DNA from: Rubripirellula obstinata
GTDB lineage: Bacteria > Planctomycetota > Planctomycetia > Pirellulales > Pirellulaceae
Reading direction: 5' to 3'
DNA length: 53,081 nt
NCBI RefSeq assembly: GCF_001642955.1
Contig: NZ_LWSK01000032.1
Coordinates: 1 to 53,081 of the forward strand
This document shows positions 27,036-35,035 of this stretch, piece after piece. Position 1 is the first letter of the stretch, and each line of letters starts with the position of its first letter. Both the position numbers and the translations under genes were made by a program. The notes beneath the pieces are model-generated. The model worked only from the letters and a program-made list of their open reading frames with translations. It was not told the DNA's origin and searched no databases.

Positions 27036-27080
27036 CCTGGCCCGGTGGTCCCTGGTCCGGTCGTCCCTAGCCCGGTCGTC
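27036..27080. repeat. Three tandem 15-bp units
   Basis: Units 27036-27050, 27051-27065 and 27066-27080 follow CCTGGCCCGGTGGTC with up to three changes each. On the minus strand they read as Gly-Thr-Thr-Gly-Pro repeats in a short frame, which I do not consider a gene. Confidence 0.85.
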
Positions 27081-27204
27081 ATGGAACACACCTCGCCGAA
27101 ACAGACTTAAAATGTTTCGAGTCATTGACTCACGACAACTTCACTCGTTTGGGCCGAATCCGATCAAGCCTTCTTGAGCATACAAGGGAGCCGCGTCCGC
27201 ATTA

Positions 27205-27226
27205 CTATTGGCCAATCGGACAGTAT
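27205..27226 (+). promoter_or_regulatory. Candidate operator copy 2 (upstream of kinase)
   Basis: CTATTGGCCAATCGGACAGT shares the core GGCC-A/T-ATCGGACA-A/G-TA with copies 1 and 3 on either strand. It is about 90 bases upstream of the histidine kinase start, a distance suited to autoregulation. Inference only. Confidence 0.45.
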
Positions 27227-27316
27227 CGCGAGTTAAAATTCGGGTTATGGTTAGGGTTCGGGTTGCTCCCTAACTAGCATCATCCCGGCTGGGGCGACGG
27301 TATCAGGCGAGGCCGA

Positions 27317-29653
27317 ATGATGACTTTACAATTGCTAGGATTGCTTGTGCACGAACGTTCGCGCCTGGTGAGCAAGACCGCTCTTATCCAAGCCGCACCG
27401 TTCATTTTGGTCATCATGCTCGCGACGGTGGCCAGTGCCCAGACAGTGGTCAGTGCCCAGACGGTGGTCAGTGCCCGGACAGACGGGGTGCACAAGGATG
27501 CGTTGGAAGTCCAGTCTATCGGTGAGCTGATCGCAACCCCTCGCGACGAAGCCGCTCTTCGGCCCCCGATTCGTATTGTTGGTACCGTTTCTTCAGTCGG
27601 GGAGGGAATCGCTGCCACGCCCCCCGAACACAATTCCCCCAGGCACTTTTGCATCGAGGACGCGACCGGTGGGATTTGGGTGCAGGTCATCCAAGCGATG
27701 CGAGAAGGAATTCTAGTTGACTCCAAAGAGGTGTTACCGAAAATTCAATATGGTCAGCGTGTCGAGATCTTCGGTGATTTGGGTGAGGGTGGTTTCGCCC
27801 CAGTCGTTATTCCTCGCTCGATCAAATTCGAAGGAAGCGGGAGCTTACCGCCTGCCGAGCGTGCGAGCCTTCGCACCTTCTTAAGGGGTGGCAGTGCGCT
27901 GCGAAGGGTAACGGTCAATGGCGTGGTGCAAAACTTGACAAAAGAAAATCGTCGAGGTTACTTGTTCCGAATTGAAACGGGTGTCGGCCACTTCTTGACG
28001 TGGTTGCCTAAACAACCTCGTTACGCCCCTGATCGACTACTAGATGCTAAGGTTCGCGTCACGGGACTCGCCGGAACGTCTCGCAACTGGCGGGCAGAAT
28101 TTGTCTGCCCCCGACTGATTGTCAATCAGCATGATGACTTCGTCGTCCTTCAAGCGGCACCTGCCGATCCGTTCTCGGTTGACCTGGTGCCGATCAAGCA
28201 GGTCGACGCCTTTCATCCCGACGGTCGTCCACTGCACCGCCGCCGTATTAGAGGAACGGTCACGTTTAACAATCAACAGACGATGTACGTGCAGTCAGAA
28301 AATACTGCCGTCAGGATCACCCTGAATCAAAGCGACGAATCGATTCAAGTTGGCGAACGGGTGGACGTCACAGGCTTTATCGATACCAGCCAGTACCAAG
28401 CGGGGTTGTCTGGCGGACTCATTCGGCGATTGCAAGGTGAGGCCCGCATCGAACCGCAGCCAATTTCCTTTGACGAGATCTTGATCGACCACAAAAAAGC
28501 AAAATGGAATTCGTCAAAGCAACGTGATATGGATGGTCGGCTCGATGGTCGGCTGGTGTCGATCGAAGGGGTGTTATTGAATTTCCAAGTCGCGAGGGCA
28601 CCGCAGCCCCATCGCCTTGCGATTGATTGTGGCGATTCGATTACCACCGCTTACCTTTTCGCCGCCTCCGAGGAAATTCGCCCCCAAACAAAGCTACGGC
28701 TGACCGGCGTTGCTCGATTATTGTACGACGCGCCTGCTGTGAAATTTAACGACGCGCCTGCTGCAAACTCGAATTTTGCGATGCCGTATCAGTTGGACTT
28801 GCTGCTTCGTTCCGACGACGACATCACTGTGCTTAGCCTTCCACCATGGTGGACCGGACCGCGTGCGTTGACCGCGTTCACCTTGGTTGCGTTCATTTCC
28901 TTGGCGGCCTTCGCTTGGGCGTTCGCATTGCGACGCGCGCTGAAACAGCGTACCGGTCAGTTGACCCGCGAGATGAAGGATCGGCGCGATGCAGCGATTG
29001 AATTCCAGGGTGCCATGCGAGAGCGAACCCGATTGGCCGCCAACTTGCATGACACCTTATTGCAAACCATGGCGGGTATCGCCTACCAAGTGGAAACCTG
29101 TGCCCAGCACGAAGGTCAAGACCCAAAGCAGATCGACGCTTCGCTGCAGACAGCGCGAAAAATGATTCAGCATGGACAGGACGATCTTCGCGATACAGTC
29201 TGGGCGCTCAATAGCCTCCCGAATGATGAAGATACGCTTCCTGATGCGGTGCGTTTCGCGGCCGGGCGAATCACCAGTGGATATCCGCTCAAAGTCCACG
29301 TTCGTAGCTCCGACGATTTTCCTCCGCTGGCTGAGCATATCGCCGGCAATTTGCTCTTGTTCGTTAGAGAAGCCATTCACAATTGCGTCAAACATGCGGA
29401 CGCCAGCAAGATCGAAGTCGAGATGGTAAAGGTTGCTAAATGTGAGTCTGTTCGGGTTTGCGTTCGGGACAACGGCGGTGGCTTTGATGTGGACAAGCGG
29501 CGCAGGTCAAAAGACGGACACTTCGGCATCGAAGGAATGATCCACCGCATTGAACGACTCGGCGGCACGCTGGTCATCGACAGTCAGGTCGGTCATGGGA
29601 CGACCGTGACGGGCGAAGTCCCCACTCATCAGTTCGATTCAGAGATAGCTTGA
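27317..29653 (+). CDS. NarL-type sensor histidine kinase
   Basis: A 778-residue membrane sensor kinase. An N-terminal hydrophobic segment (about residues 27-45) is followed by an unusually long extracytoplasmic region (about 50-510) made of several beta-rich OB-like stretches. A membrane helix lies at about 515-538. The HisKA_3 domain has His578 in LAANLHDTLLQTM. The HATPase domain follows: N-box REAIHNCVKHA near 684, DNGGGFD, and GHFGIEGMIHR near 734. No HAMP or PAS domain is visible. It would autophosphorylate His578 and pass the phosphate to the response regulator four bases downstream. Near residues 37-54 an 18-base tandem repeat triplicates the signal-peptidase-like A/V-S-A motif. Ligand unknown; sugars or glycans are plausible from context. 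Confidence 0.9.
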   Translation: MMTLQLLGLLVHERSRLVSKTALIQAAPFILVIMLATVASAQTVVSAQTVVSARTDGVHKDALEVQSIGELIATPRDEAALRPPIRIVGTVSSVGEGIAATPPEHNSPRHFCIEDATGGIWVQVIQAMREGILVDSKEVLPKIQYGQRVEIFGDLGEGGFAPVVIPRSIKFEGSGSLPPAERASLRTFLRGGSALRRVTVNGVVQNLTKENRRGYLFRIETGVGHFLTWLPKQPRYAPDRLLDAKVRVTGLAGTSRNWRAEFVCPRLIVNQHDDFVVLQAAPADPFSVDLVPIKQVDAFHPDGRPLHRRRIRGTVTFNNQQTMYVQSENTAVRITLNQSDESIQVGERVDVTGFIDTSQYQAGLSGGLIRRLQGEARIEPQPISFDEILIDHKKAKWNSSKQRDMDGRLDGRLVSIEGVLLNFQVARAPQPHRLAIDCGDSITTAYLFAASEEIRPQTKLRLTGVARLLYDAPAVKFNDAPAANSNFAMPYQLDLLLRSDDDITVLSLPPWWTGPRALTAFTLVAFISLAAFAWAFALRRALKQRTGQLTREMKDRRDAAIEFQGAMRERTRLAANLHDTLLQTMAGIAYQVETCAQHEGQDPKQIDASLQTARKMIQHGQDDLRDTVWALNSLPNDEDTLPDAVRFAAGRITSGYPLKVHVRSSDDFPPLAEHIAGNLLLFVREAIHNCVKHADASKIEVEMVKVAKCESVRVCVRDNGGGFDVDKRRRSKDGHFGIEGMIHRIERLGGTLVIDSQVGHGTTVTGEVPTHQFDSEIA
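27425..27478 (+). repeat. Three in-frame 18-bp tandem repeats
   Basis: Units 27425-27442, 27443-27460 and 27461-27478 each encode T-V-A/V-S-A-Q/R within the kinase N-terminus. The unit is ACGGTGGTCAGTGCCCAG with one to three substitutions between copies. Confidence 0.93.
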
Positions 29654-29657
29654 CCTT

Positions 29658-30311
29658 ATGATGAAGTCCGCCCCAAATCTTCCTGCTGCTCATCCTCCGC
29701 AACGATTGTTATTAGTCGACGACCATGCGGTCATGCGGGCGGGACTAGCCAATATGCTCAATTCACGTCCGGAATTCGTTGTCGTTGCTCAAGCGGACAA
29801 TAGCGACTTGGCACTCGAACACTACAAAGCTCATTCGCCTGACATTGCGTTGCTCGATGTCATGATGCCGGGGATCAGTGGTATCGAGTGCTTGCGACGG
29901 ATCAGGGATCACGACCCGGCGGCCAAAATTTTGATGCTTAGCTCGACCGAGATGATCGCTGAGATCGACGAAGCCATTCACGCAGGTGCCAGCGGCTTCG
30001 TCAGCAAGACCGCGTTGCCCGCTGAACTGATCGCTGCCATTAAGACGGTCCTAAACGGAGAACAGGCGTTGGACGAAGATCTCAAACGCCGCTTGGAAGT
30101 GGAATCCCGTCAGGCTCATCTGACGCCTCGCGAATTGGAAGTTCTGCATCTGCTTCGCCATGGGATGAGCAATCCCGCAATCGGAAACGAGCTTCGTATT
30201 ACTGCACGAACGGCTAAAGCACACGTCGCAGCCATCATGGAAAAACTGGAGGCTCAGGATCGAGCCGAAGCAGTCGCGAAAGGATTCGAACGCGGTTTAC
30301 TTCGCCCCTAA
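29658..30311 (+). CDS. NarL/LuxR-family response regulator
   Basis: A 217-residue two-domain regulator. The receiver domain has the acidic pair Asp21-Asp22 (LLLVDDHAVMR), phosphoacceptor Asp67 (LLDVMMPG), and Lys117 (GFVSKTAL). The C-terminal LuxR-type helix-turn-helix spans about residues 154-215 (LTPRELEVLHLL, ITARTAKAHVAAIMEKL). It starts four bases after the kinase stop and is certainly its partner. Targets are unknown. Three similar elements upstream of the DUF1559 gene, the kinase gene and the PEP-CTERM gene are candidate binding sites. Confidence 0.95.
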   Translation: MMKSAPNLPAAHPPQRLLLVDDHAVMRAGLANMLNSRPEFVVVAQADNSDLALEHYKAHSPDIALLDVMMPGISGIECLRRIRDHDPAAKILMLSSTEMIAEIDEAIHAGASGFVSKTALPAELIAAIKTVLNGEQALDEDLKRRLEVESRQAHLTPRELEVLHLLRHGMSNPAIGNELRITARTAKAHVAAIMEKLEAQDRAEAVAKGFERGLLRP

Positions 30312-30730
30312 ACGATCCAGGAATCAATCCGCTGTATTTCGTTTGGTGACATGAACCGATCGTCTGTTTCTCCCGGAAGGAGAGTGAATACGCACCGGCG
30401 TTCACCGAGAGGTGTCAGAAACTGCTTAGATTTCCAAAACACTGGCCTATCGGACAATAGTTTCGCCCAAACACGGCTACTACCTTAAACGGTTCTTAGG
30501 TGGTCTTGGTGGCCTTAGAGGCCTCAGTCAATTCCCGTTGATGGCCAGCACTAGGATTTCGAGAGGAATTGAGGTTGGTTTGGTGACAACGAATTGTCTT
30601 TCGCGCTGAAAGCGGTTGGTGTTGCAACTCCACCCTGGGGTCTGAGGTTGCTTCGTTAGTTTGCCCGGGCCTTAAACGTTAGCGAAAGCTAATGCGACTA
30701 GTTTTTACACCCAGTTTAAGGAGTACAAGA
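30312..30730. other. Leader region of the PEP-CTERM gene
   Basis: 419 bases without a gene. It holds the third copy of the candidate operator at 30433-30461 and an AAGGAG ribosome binding site at 30718-30723. I see no repeat palindromes of families A-E here. Confidence 0.6.
30433..30461 (+). promoter_or_regulatory. Candidate operator copy 3 (upstream of PEP-CTERM gene)
   Basis: ACTGGCCTATCGGACAATAG in a 29-base element that is the reverse complement of 26871-26899 with one mismatch; GCCCAA follows three bases after both copies. It is about 270 bases upstream of the PEP-CTERM start. Confidence 0.5.
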
Positions 30731-31531
30731 ATGAAGCGATTCTTATCAGGATTTTTAGTTTTGCTGGCGATGAGCGCCACGGCAGTCAATGCCCAAACCA
30801 TTGTGACCAGCGCCCCGTCAGACATGCCCGGTCCGACGGTTTCTAGCATTGATCTACTGCAGACCTCGCTGGCGGCGGGTGAAGGAACCGAGGGTAACCT
30901 AGCCTTCACAGGCGGTACGATCGCCAACACTATTACCGCAGGCAACGGCATCAATGCCTCATGGCTGGGGAATGACGGAACCTCTCTGACCAACTCTGGC
31001 GGAACTACTCTGGCGGCACATGTCACCGCGACCGGCTTGTCGAATGCGGCCATGCTTTCCGATGGCATTTGGGGAAACGAGGCTGCTACGAGCCGAGGTA
31101 CCGCAGTATTCCAAACTGACGAGTACATCGAGTACACGTTTGACTTGAGCTCGGCTGCTTTGGGTTTCGACATCACCGGAATCGACCTGTATAGCAATTG
31201 GGGAACGGGTGACGGGCGTAACGAGATCAACGTTGATATCGATTACTCCTTGGTCGGATCTCCGACGGTCTTCGATCAAGATCTGATTGCGCCAGCAGCG
31301 TACGATCCGCCAGCCGGCACAACCCAGGCGATCATGAACATCTCGGGTCTCACTGCGACGGGTGTCGCTGGAATTCGTTTCAACTTCCCCGCTCAGGAAA
31401 ACAATGGCGTTGGTTACTCGGAAATCGATGTTTTCGGTACCGCCACCGTTATTCCGGAACCGACATCGCTGGCGCTTTTGTCGGTGGTCAGCCTAGGTGC
31501 GATGGCGCGTCGCAGAAAGCGAAACGCCTAA
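30731..31531 (+). CDS. PEP-CTERM sorting domain protein
   Basis: A 266-residue exported protein. The ATG at 30731 is seven bases after AAGGAG, which decides the start against the longer frame from 30692. The signal peptide is MKRFLSGFLVLLAMSATAVNA. The body is a beta-rich domain with low Lys/Arg content and no recognised catalytic motif. The C-terminus is a PEP-CTERM tail: VIPEPTS, a hydrophobic segment, then RRRKR. Such tails are recognised by exosortase, which anchors or releases the protein at the cell surface; no exosortase gene is in the window. It is transcribed in the direction of the two-component genes and ends in a strong terminator. Confidence 0.9.
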   Translation: MKRFLSGFLVLLAMSATAVNAQTIVTSAPSDMPGPTVSSIDLLQTSLAAGEGTEGNLAFTGGTIANTITAGNGINASWLGNDGTSLTNSGGTTLAAHVTATGLSNAAMLSDGIWGNEAATSRGTAVFQTDEYIEYTFDLSSAALGFDITGIDLYSNWGTGDGRNEINVDIDYSLVGSPTVFDQDLIAPAAYDPPAGTTQAIMNISGLTATGVAGIRFNFPAQENNGVGYSEIDVFGTATVIPEPTSLALLSVVSLGAMARRRKRNA

Positions 31532-31550
31532 TTTTGATTCTCTAGCAACG

Positions 31551-31580
31551 AACCCGGCCGCATTATGCGGCCGGGTTTTT
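31551..31580 (+). terminator. Intrinsic terminator after PEP-CTERM gene
   Basis: Arms 31551-31563 (AACCCGGCCGCAT) and 31565-31577 are perfectly complementary. The T-run completes at 31580. It lies 20 bases after the stop codon. Confidence 0.93.
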
Positions 31581-31694
31581 CTGTTCCCTTTGACCGGTTG
31601 ATGAATTCGGTTTTCACGGGGAAGGGCCTATGCGTGTTCTCACTGCCCGCTCTGATGCGGGATCGCAATGACTTTACATTTTGGATGGAAAAAG

Positions 31695-34600
31695 ATGCTT
31701 GCTCGTTCCTTGGTCAGCCCCGTCGGTTTGGTAATCGGATGCCTAGTCGTGGTTCTGGGCGGTTCGGATTTCGCGCAAGCGGACCTGATCGCGCGTTGGA
31801 CGTTTGATAACGACGCCAGCGACAGTTCTGGCAATGGACTCAACGGATCCTTGTTGGGCGGTGCGGCTGCAGGTGTTTCAGATCCTAATCGAAGCACTGG
31901 CGTTTTGGCGTTGGACGGAATCGACGATTACGTTGCTGTCCCTCACAGCTCGCTGCTTGATCTGGGTGGGCAATTCACCATCACCAGTTGGTTTAAGAGC
32001 GAACAGCCGGGCGCGAGCGGCGCGCAGCATCTGCTTAGAAAAATTGGCAGCGCTGGCTCGCCTAACGAAGTCTATTACACGCGAATTCAACCCGGCGGGT
32101 CGCCCTTGCGTTTCAACGTAACCAACAACAACGACAACGGTAGCAATGCCGATATCCCGTTAACGGGCGCGGGACAATTAGATGCATCCACTTGGTATTT
32201 TTTGGCCGCGACTTTTGACGGCACGGCCAATCAGCAGCGCCTCTTCCTAGACGACGTGACCCAGCCCGCCGCATCAATCTCGACGACCAATAGTGCGCCT
32301 GCCGCCTCCACTGGCGAACTGAGAATCGGGCGAGGGAACCCCGGTGGATACTTCGACGGAAGCATTGATGATGTAAGACTGTACGGTCGGGTATTGAGCA
32401 TTTCTGAGCTAGAGACCGTGGCCGACGGGGGCATGCTTGACGGCAACACGGGAATTCTGATCCCCGGGGATTACAACGGTGATCGCCTGGTCGACCTCGG
32501 TGATCTAGAAACCATTCGTGCGGGTTATGGAACGACGTTTGTCTTCGGCGATCTGGAAGTCTGGCAAATCCATTACACGGGGCCACTGACACAGGCGAGT
32601 CAAGCCGTGATTTCCTCGTTGATCGCAACCAGCGTGCCCGAGCCCGGATCCGCCTTGGGGCTGGCGTTGCTGTTTGCCGCAGGATTGATTCGCCGGCGAG
32701 TGCGGCCAGGACGTCATGATTCAGCAAGTGAAGAAGACAGCGGACGCGCGGGGGCCAGCCGACACAATGCGGGGTTTGCCAAAAGCAAAAGATTGCTGGC
32801 TTCGCTATTGGCCATTCTTGCGTTGCCATTTTTTGCTTCCATGGCCGATGCACAAAGCAGCAGCCCCAACATTGTTGTGATTGTTTCTGACGATCACCAT
32901 TGGCGCGACTATTCGTACACCGGCGAAAATAACTTTGTAAACACTCCCAATATTGACACCTTGGCCCGTGAAGGCTTGATGTTCAATCGCGGCTACGTGC
33001 CAATGTCGTTGTGCCGCCCTTCTTTGGTAACGATGTTGACTGGAATGTACGGCGTTCAGAATGGAGTTTACGGGAACGATCCAAACACCCGTCGGGATAG
33101 CGATCCCCTCAACTTAAATAACAGCTATCCAAATTCGGTCGACAATCGAATCATCCGTCGAAACATCCAACACGATGCGACGCTTCCAAAGATGTTGGCG
33201 TCGGCCGGCTACGTCAGCCAGCAAACCGGAAAACTGTGGGAAGGCGATTATCGAAGGTCAGGTTTCACCGAGGGGTTTGTTCGAGATAGCGACCGACATC
33301 AAGACAACATTGCAATCGGACGCCCCGGCGGCGGCCAGAGTTCGGATGTGTCCGAAGTGACGAATTTCGTTGATCGTGCGGTGGCTGACGACAATCCGTT
33401 TTTCGCGTTCTATGCACCCTTCCTGCCGCACACGCCTCACAACCCCCATGCGAACTATCGGGACCGATATGACCCGCTGGTTGCCAGCGGCCAGTTGACC
33501 ACTCACGAGGCTAACTACTACGCCAACATTGACGCGCTGGATGATTCCGTTGGCCGCATCCGATCCCACATTCAAGGCAAGACCGATGCCCGTGGAAACA
33601 ACGTTGACGACAATACCATGTACGTCTACGTGGCGGACAACGGTTGGGATCAGGATCCTAATCGCCAAGGGGAATTGCCAGGAGACAATGGAAAACGAGG
33701 ACCAAATGAGGCGGGGATTCGAACGCCGATTCTGATCTCGTGGAAAGACCAGATCCTGGATGCGCGATCGTTGGAAGCGAAGCTCGCCGACACGTCGCTA
33801 GCCAGCAGCATCGATATCGCGCCGACCATCCTGGCCGCCGCGGGGTTGGCTCCGACCGAGCGCATGGAAGGCGTCAACCTGGCGACGCATCGCCGCGAGA
33901 AAGTGTTCGGGGATATCTATCACCATGATCAGGAAGTGTATGTCAACAACCAGTACCGTGTAGGATCGCCCGAAGATACCCTGCGGTGGCGATGGATGAC
34001 CGAAGGAGATTGGAAGCTGGTGGTCCCCAAAACCGGTTCCGCAGAATTGTATAACTTGGCCGCTGATCCCGATGGTTTAAACAACCTTGCAAACGTCGGT
34101 GCCAATGCGGATCGGGTCGCCAGCATGACCCAGGAAGTCAACGACTGGTACGCAACTAACCGTCCCACGACGATTTACAGCCACGAATTCAACGGATCAG
34201 CAAGCTCGATTCAGGGGACCACCCCCGACGTCATCGATGATGTTGTCGCTTTGAACCAGTGGGAAGTCGGCCCGCAATTTGTCAACAACAACGGCGAGAT
34301 CGCCGGGCGGACCATGGCAGTGCTGCCGTTTACACCGGAGGACGACAAGCGTTACGAACTGCGGACGGCCCTGTCACCGGCGGCCACCAACAACAGCCTG
34401 TCGTGGGTGTCATTCGGTTTCCAAGAGGGTTCCGAAGCAGGTATCGACCCTTCCGCGGATGGCGTCGCATGGGCACGCCTACGCAACGATGCCTCACTAG
34501 ATGATTTGACGCTGCACGGTTTCCCCGATGGCGGCACCGGTGGCGAAGGTTCGGAGTTGTTTTCAATAGACGACCTGACCTATTTCGATAGCTTTGCGAC

Positions 34601-34919
34601 CTTAACCCTCGTTTTGGATACTCGCGACCACGATGAGTCGCTGGCAGGTAGCCAATGGCTGATTGATTTGTTGGCCGATGGTGTCAGCCAGCATCAGTTC
34701 ATCTTTACCGATGGCAACCCGGACATTGGCGGAATCAATCTGGGTAGCTTCACCCTTCCCGGTTCAACGGATCTTGCCGGGCTGGTGGATTACTTTCAGC
34801 TCATTGAAATTCCGACATCCACGTACCAGGTGGGCGTTCCCATTGTAATTCCCGAACCCTCTAGCTTTGCTTTCTTGTTGATGGCGGGGGCGTTTACGCT
34901 TCGACGCCGACGCCGTTGA
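31695..34919 (+). CDS. LamG / PEP-CTERM / sulfatase / PEP-CTERM fusion
   Basis: One open frame of 1074 residues. ATG 31695 gives a signal peptide (LVSPVGLVIGCLVVVLGG) and has GGA upstream; ATG 31668 is the alternative. Order: LamG/concanavalin-like domain (about 30-245; RWTFDNDASDSSGNGLNGS), a dockerin-like stretch (PGDYNGDRLVDLGDLETI, about 255-275), a complete PEP-CTERM tail from 314 (VPEPGS, hydrophobic run, RRRVRPGR), an internal signal-peptide-like segment (RLLASLLAILALPFFASMA, about 366-384), a sulfatase from 388 with C440-R-P-S-L, a second beta-rich domain, and a terminal PEP-CTERM tail from 1051 (VIPEPSS, then RRRRR). It looks like two exported proteins joined head to tail. The sulfatase belongs to the subfamily of 23206-24621. 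A recent frameshift could have created the join. Confidence 0.82.
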   Translation: MLARSLVSPVGLVIGCLVVVLGGSDFAQADLIARWTFDNDASDSSGNGLNGSLLGGAAAGVSDPNRSTGVLALDGIDDYVAVPHSSLLDLGGQFTITSWFKSEQPGASGAQHLLRKIGSAGSPNEVYYTRIQPGGSPLRFNVTNNNDNGSNADIPLTGAGQLDASTWYFLAATFDGTANQQRLFLDDVTQPAASISTTNSAPAASTGELRIGRGNPGGYFDGSIDDVRLYGRVLSISELETVADGGMLDGNTGILIPGDYNGDRLVDLGDLETIRAGYGTTFVFGDLEVWQIHYTGPLTQASQAVISSLIATSVPEPGSALGLALLFAAGLIRRRVRPGRHDSASEEDSGRAGASRHNAGFAKSKRLLASLLAILALPFFASMADAQSSSPNIVVIVSDDHHWRDYSYTGENNFVNTPNIDTLAREGLMFNRGYVPMSLCRPSLVTMLTGMYGVQNGVYGNDPNTRRDSDPLNLNNSYPNSVDNRIIRRNIQHDATLPKMLASAGYVSQQTGKLWEGDYRRSGFTEGFVRDSDRHQDNIAIGRPGGGQSSDVSEVTNFVDRAVADDNPFFAFYAPFLPHTPHNPHANYRDRYDPLVASGQLTTHEANYYANIDALDDSVGRIRSHIQGKTDARGNNVDDNTMYVYVADNGWDQDPNRQGELPGDNGKRGPNEAGIRTPILISWKDQILDARSLEAKLADTSLASSIDIAPTILAAAGLAPTERMEGVNLATHRREKVFGDIYHHDQEVYVNNQYRVGSPEDTLRWRWMTEGDWKLVVPKTGSAELYNLAADPDGLNNLANVGANADRVASMTQEVNDWYATNRPTTIYSHEFNGSASSIQGTTPDVIDDVVALNQWEVGPQFVNNNGEIAGRTMAVLPFTPEDDKRYELRTALSPAATNNSLSWVSFGFQEGSEAGIDPSADGVAWARLRNDASLDDLTLHGFPDGGTGGEGSELFSIDDLTYFDSFATLTLVLDTRDHDESLAGSQWLIDLLADGVSQHQFIFTDGNPDIGGINLGSFTLPGSTDLAGLVDYFQLIEIPTSTYQVGVPIVIPEPSSFAFLLMAGAFTLRRRRR

Positions 34920-35035
34920 TCGAAATCCCAGCATCGAACCTACACGCGCAAAGGGCGCGGACGAGACCCAATCAGCCGCCACAGAAGTCATTTCCAAACG
35001 CCCCCGAACTGATTTGTTCCACGAGCGAATGTCTA

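Larger units (their letters stand above)
26788..27316. other. Divergent intergenic region, DUF1559 / histidine kinase
   Basis: 529 bases between two divergent genes. It holds two copies of the candidate operator (26871-26899 on the minus strand and 27205-27226 on the plus strand) and three tandem 15-base units of the form CCTGGCCCGGTGGTC at 27036-27080. A 27-base GGGTTA/GGGTTCGGGTT-rich stretch lies at about 27240-27267. Open frames across it are not protein-like. Confidence 0.7.

Noticed and set aside
26849-27125. Minus-strand frames with Gly-Thr-Thr-Gly-Pro repeats, collagen-like
   Set aside because: The repeat comes from three 15-base tandem units; no ribosome binding site is visible and the frames run through the candidate operator.
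27240-27267. GGGTTA/GGGTTCGGGTT-rich stretch resembling telomere repeats
   Set aside because: Units are irregular and short, and the stretch lies in the leader of a kinase gene; chance or simple slippage explains it.
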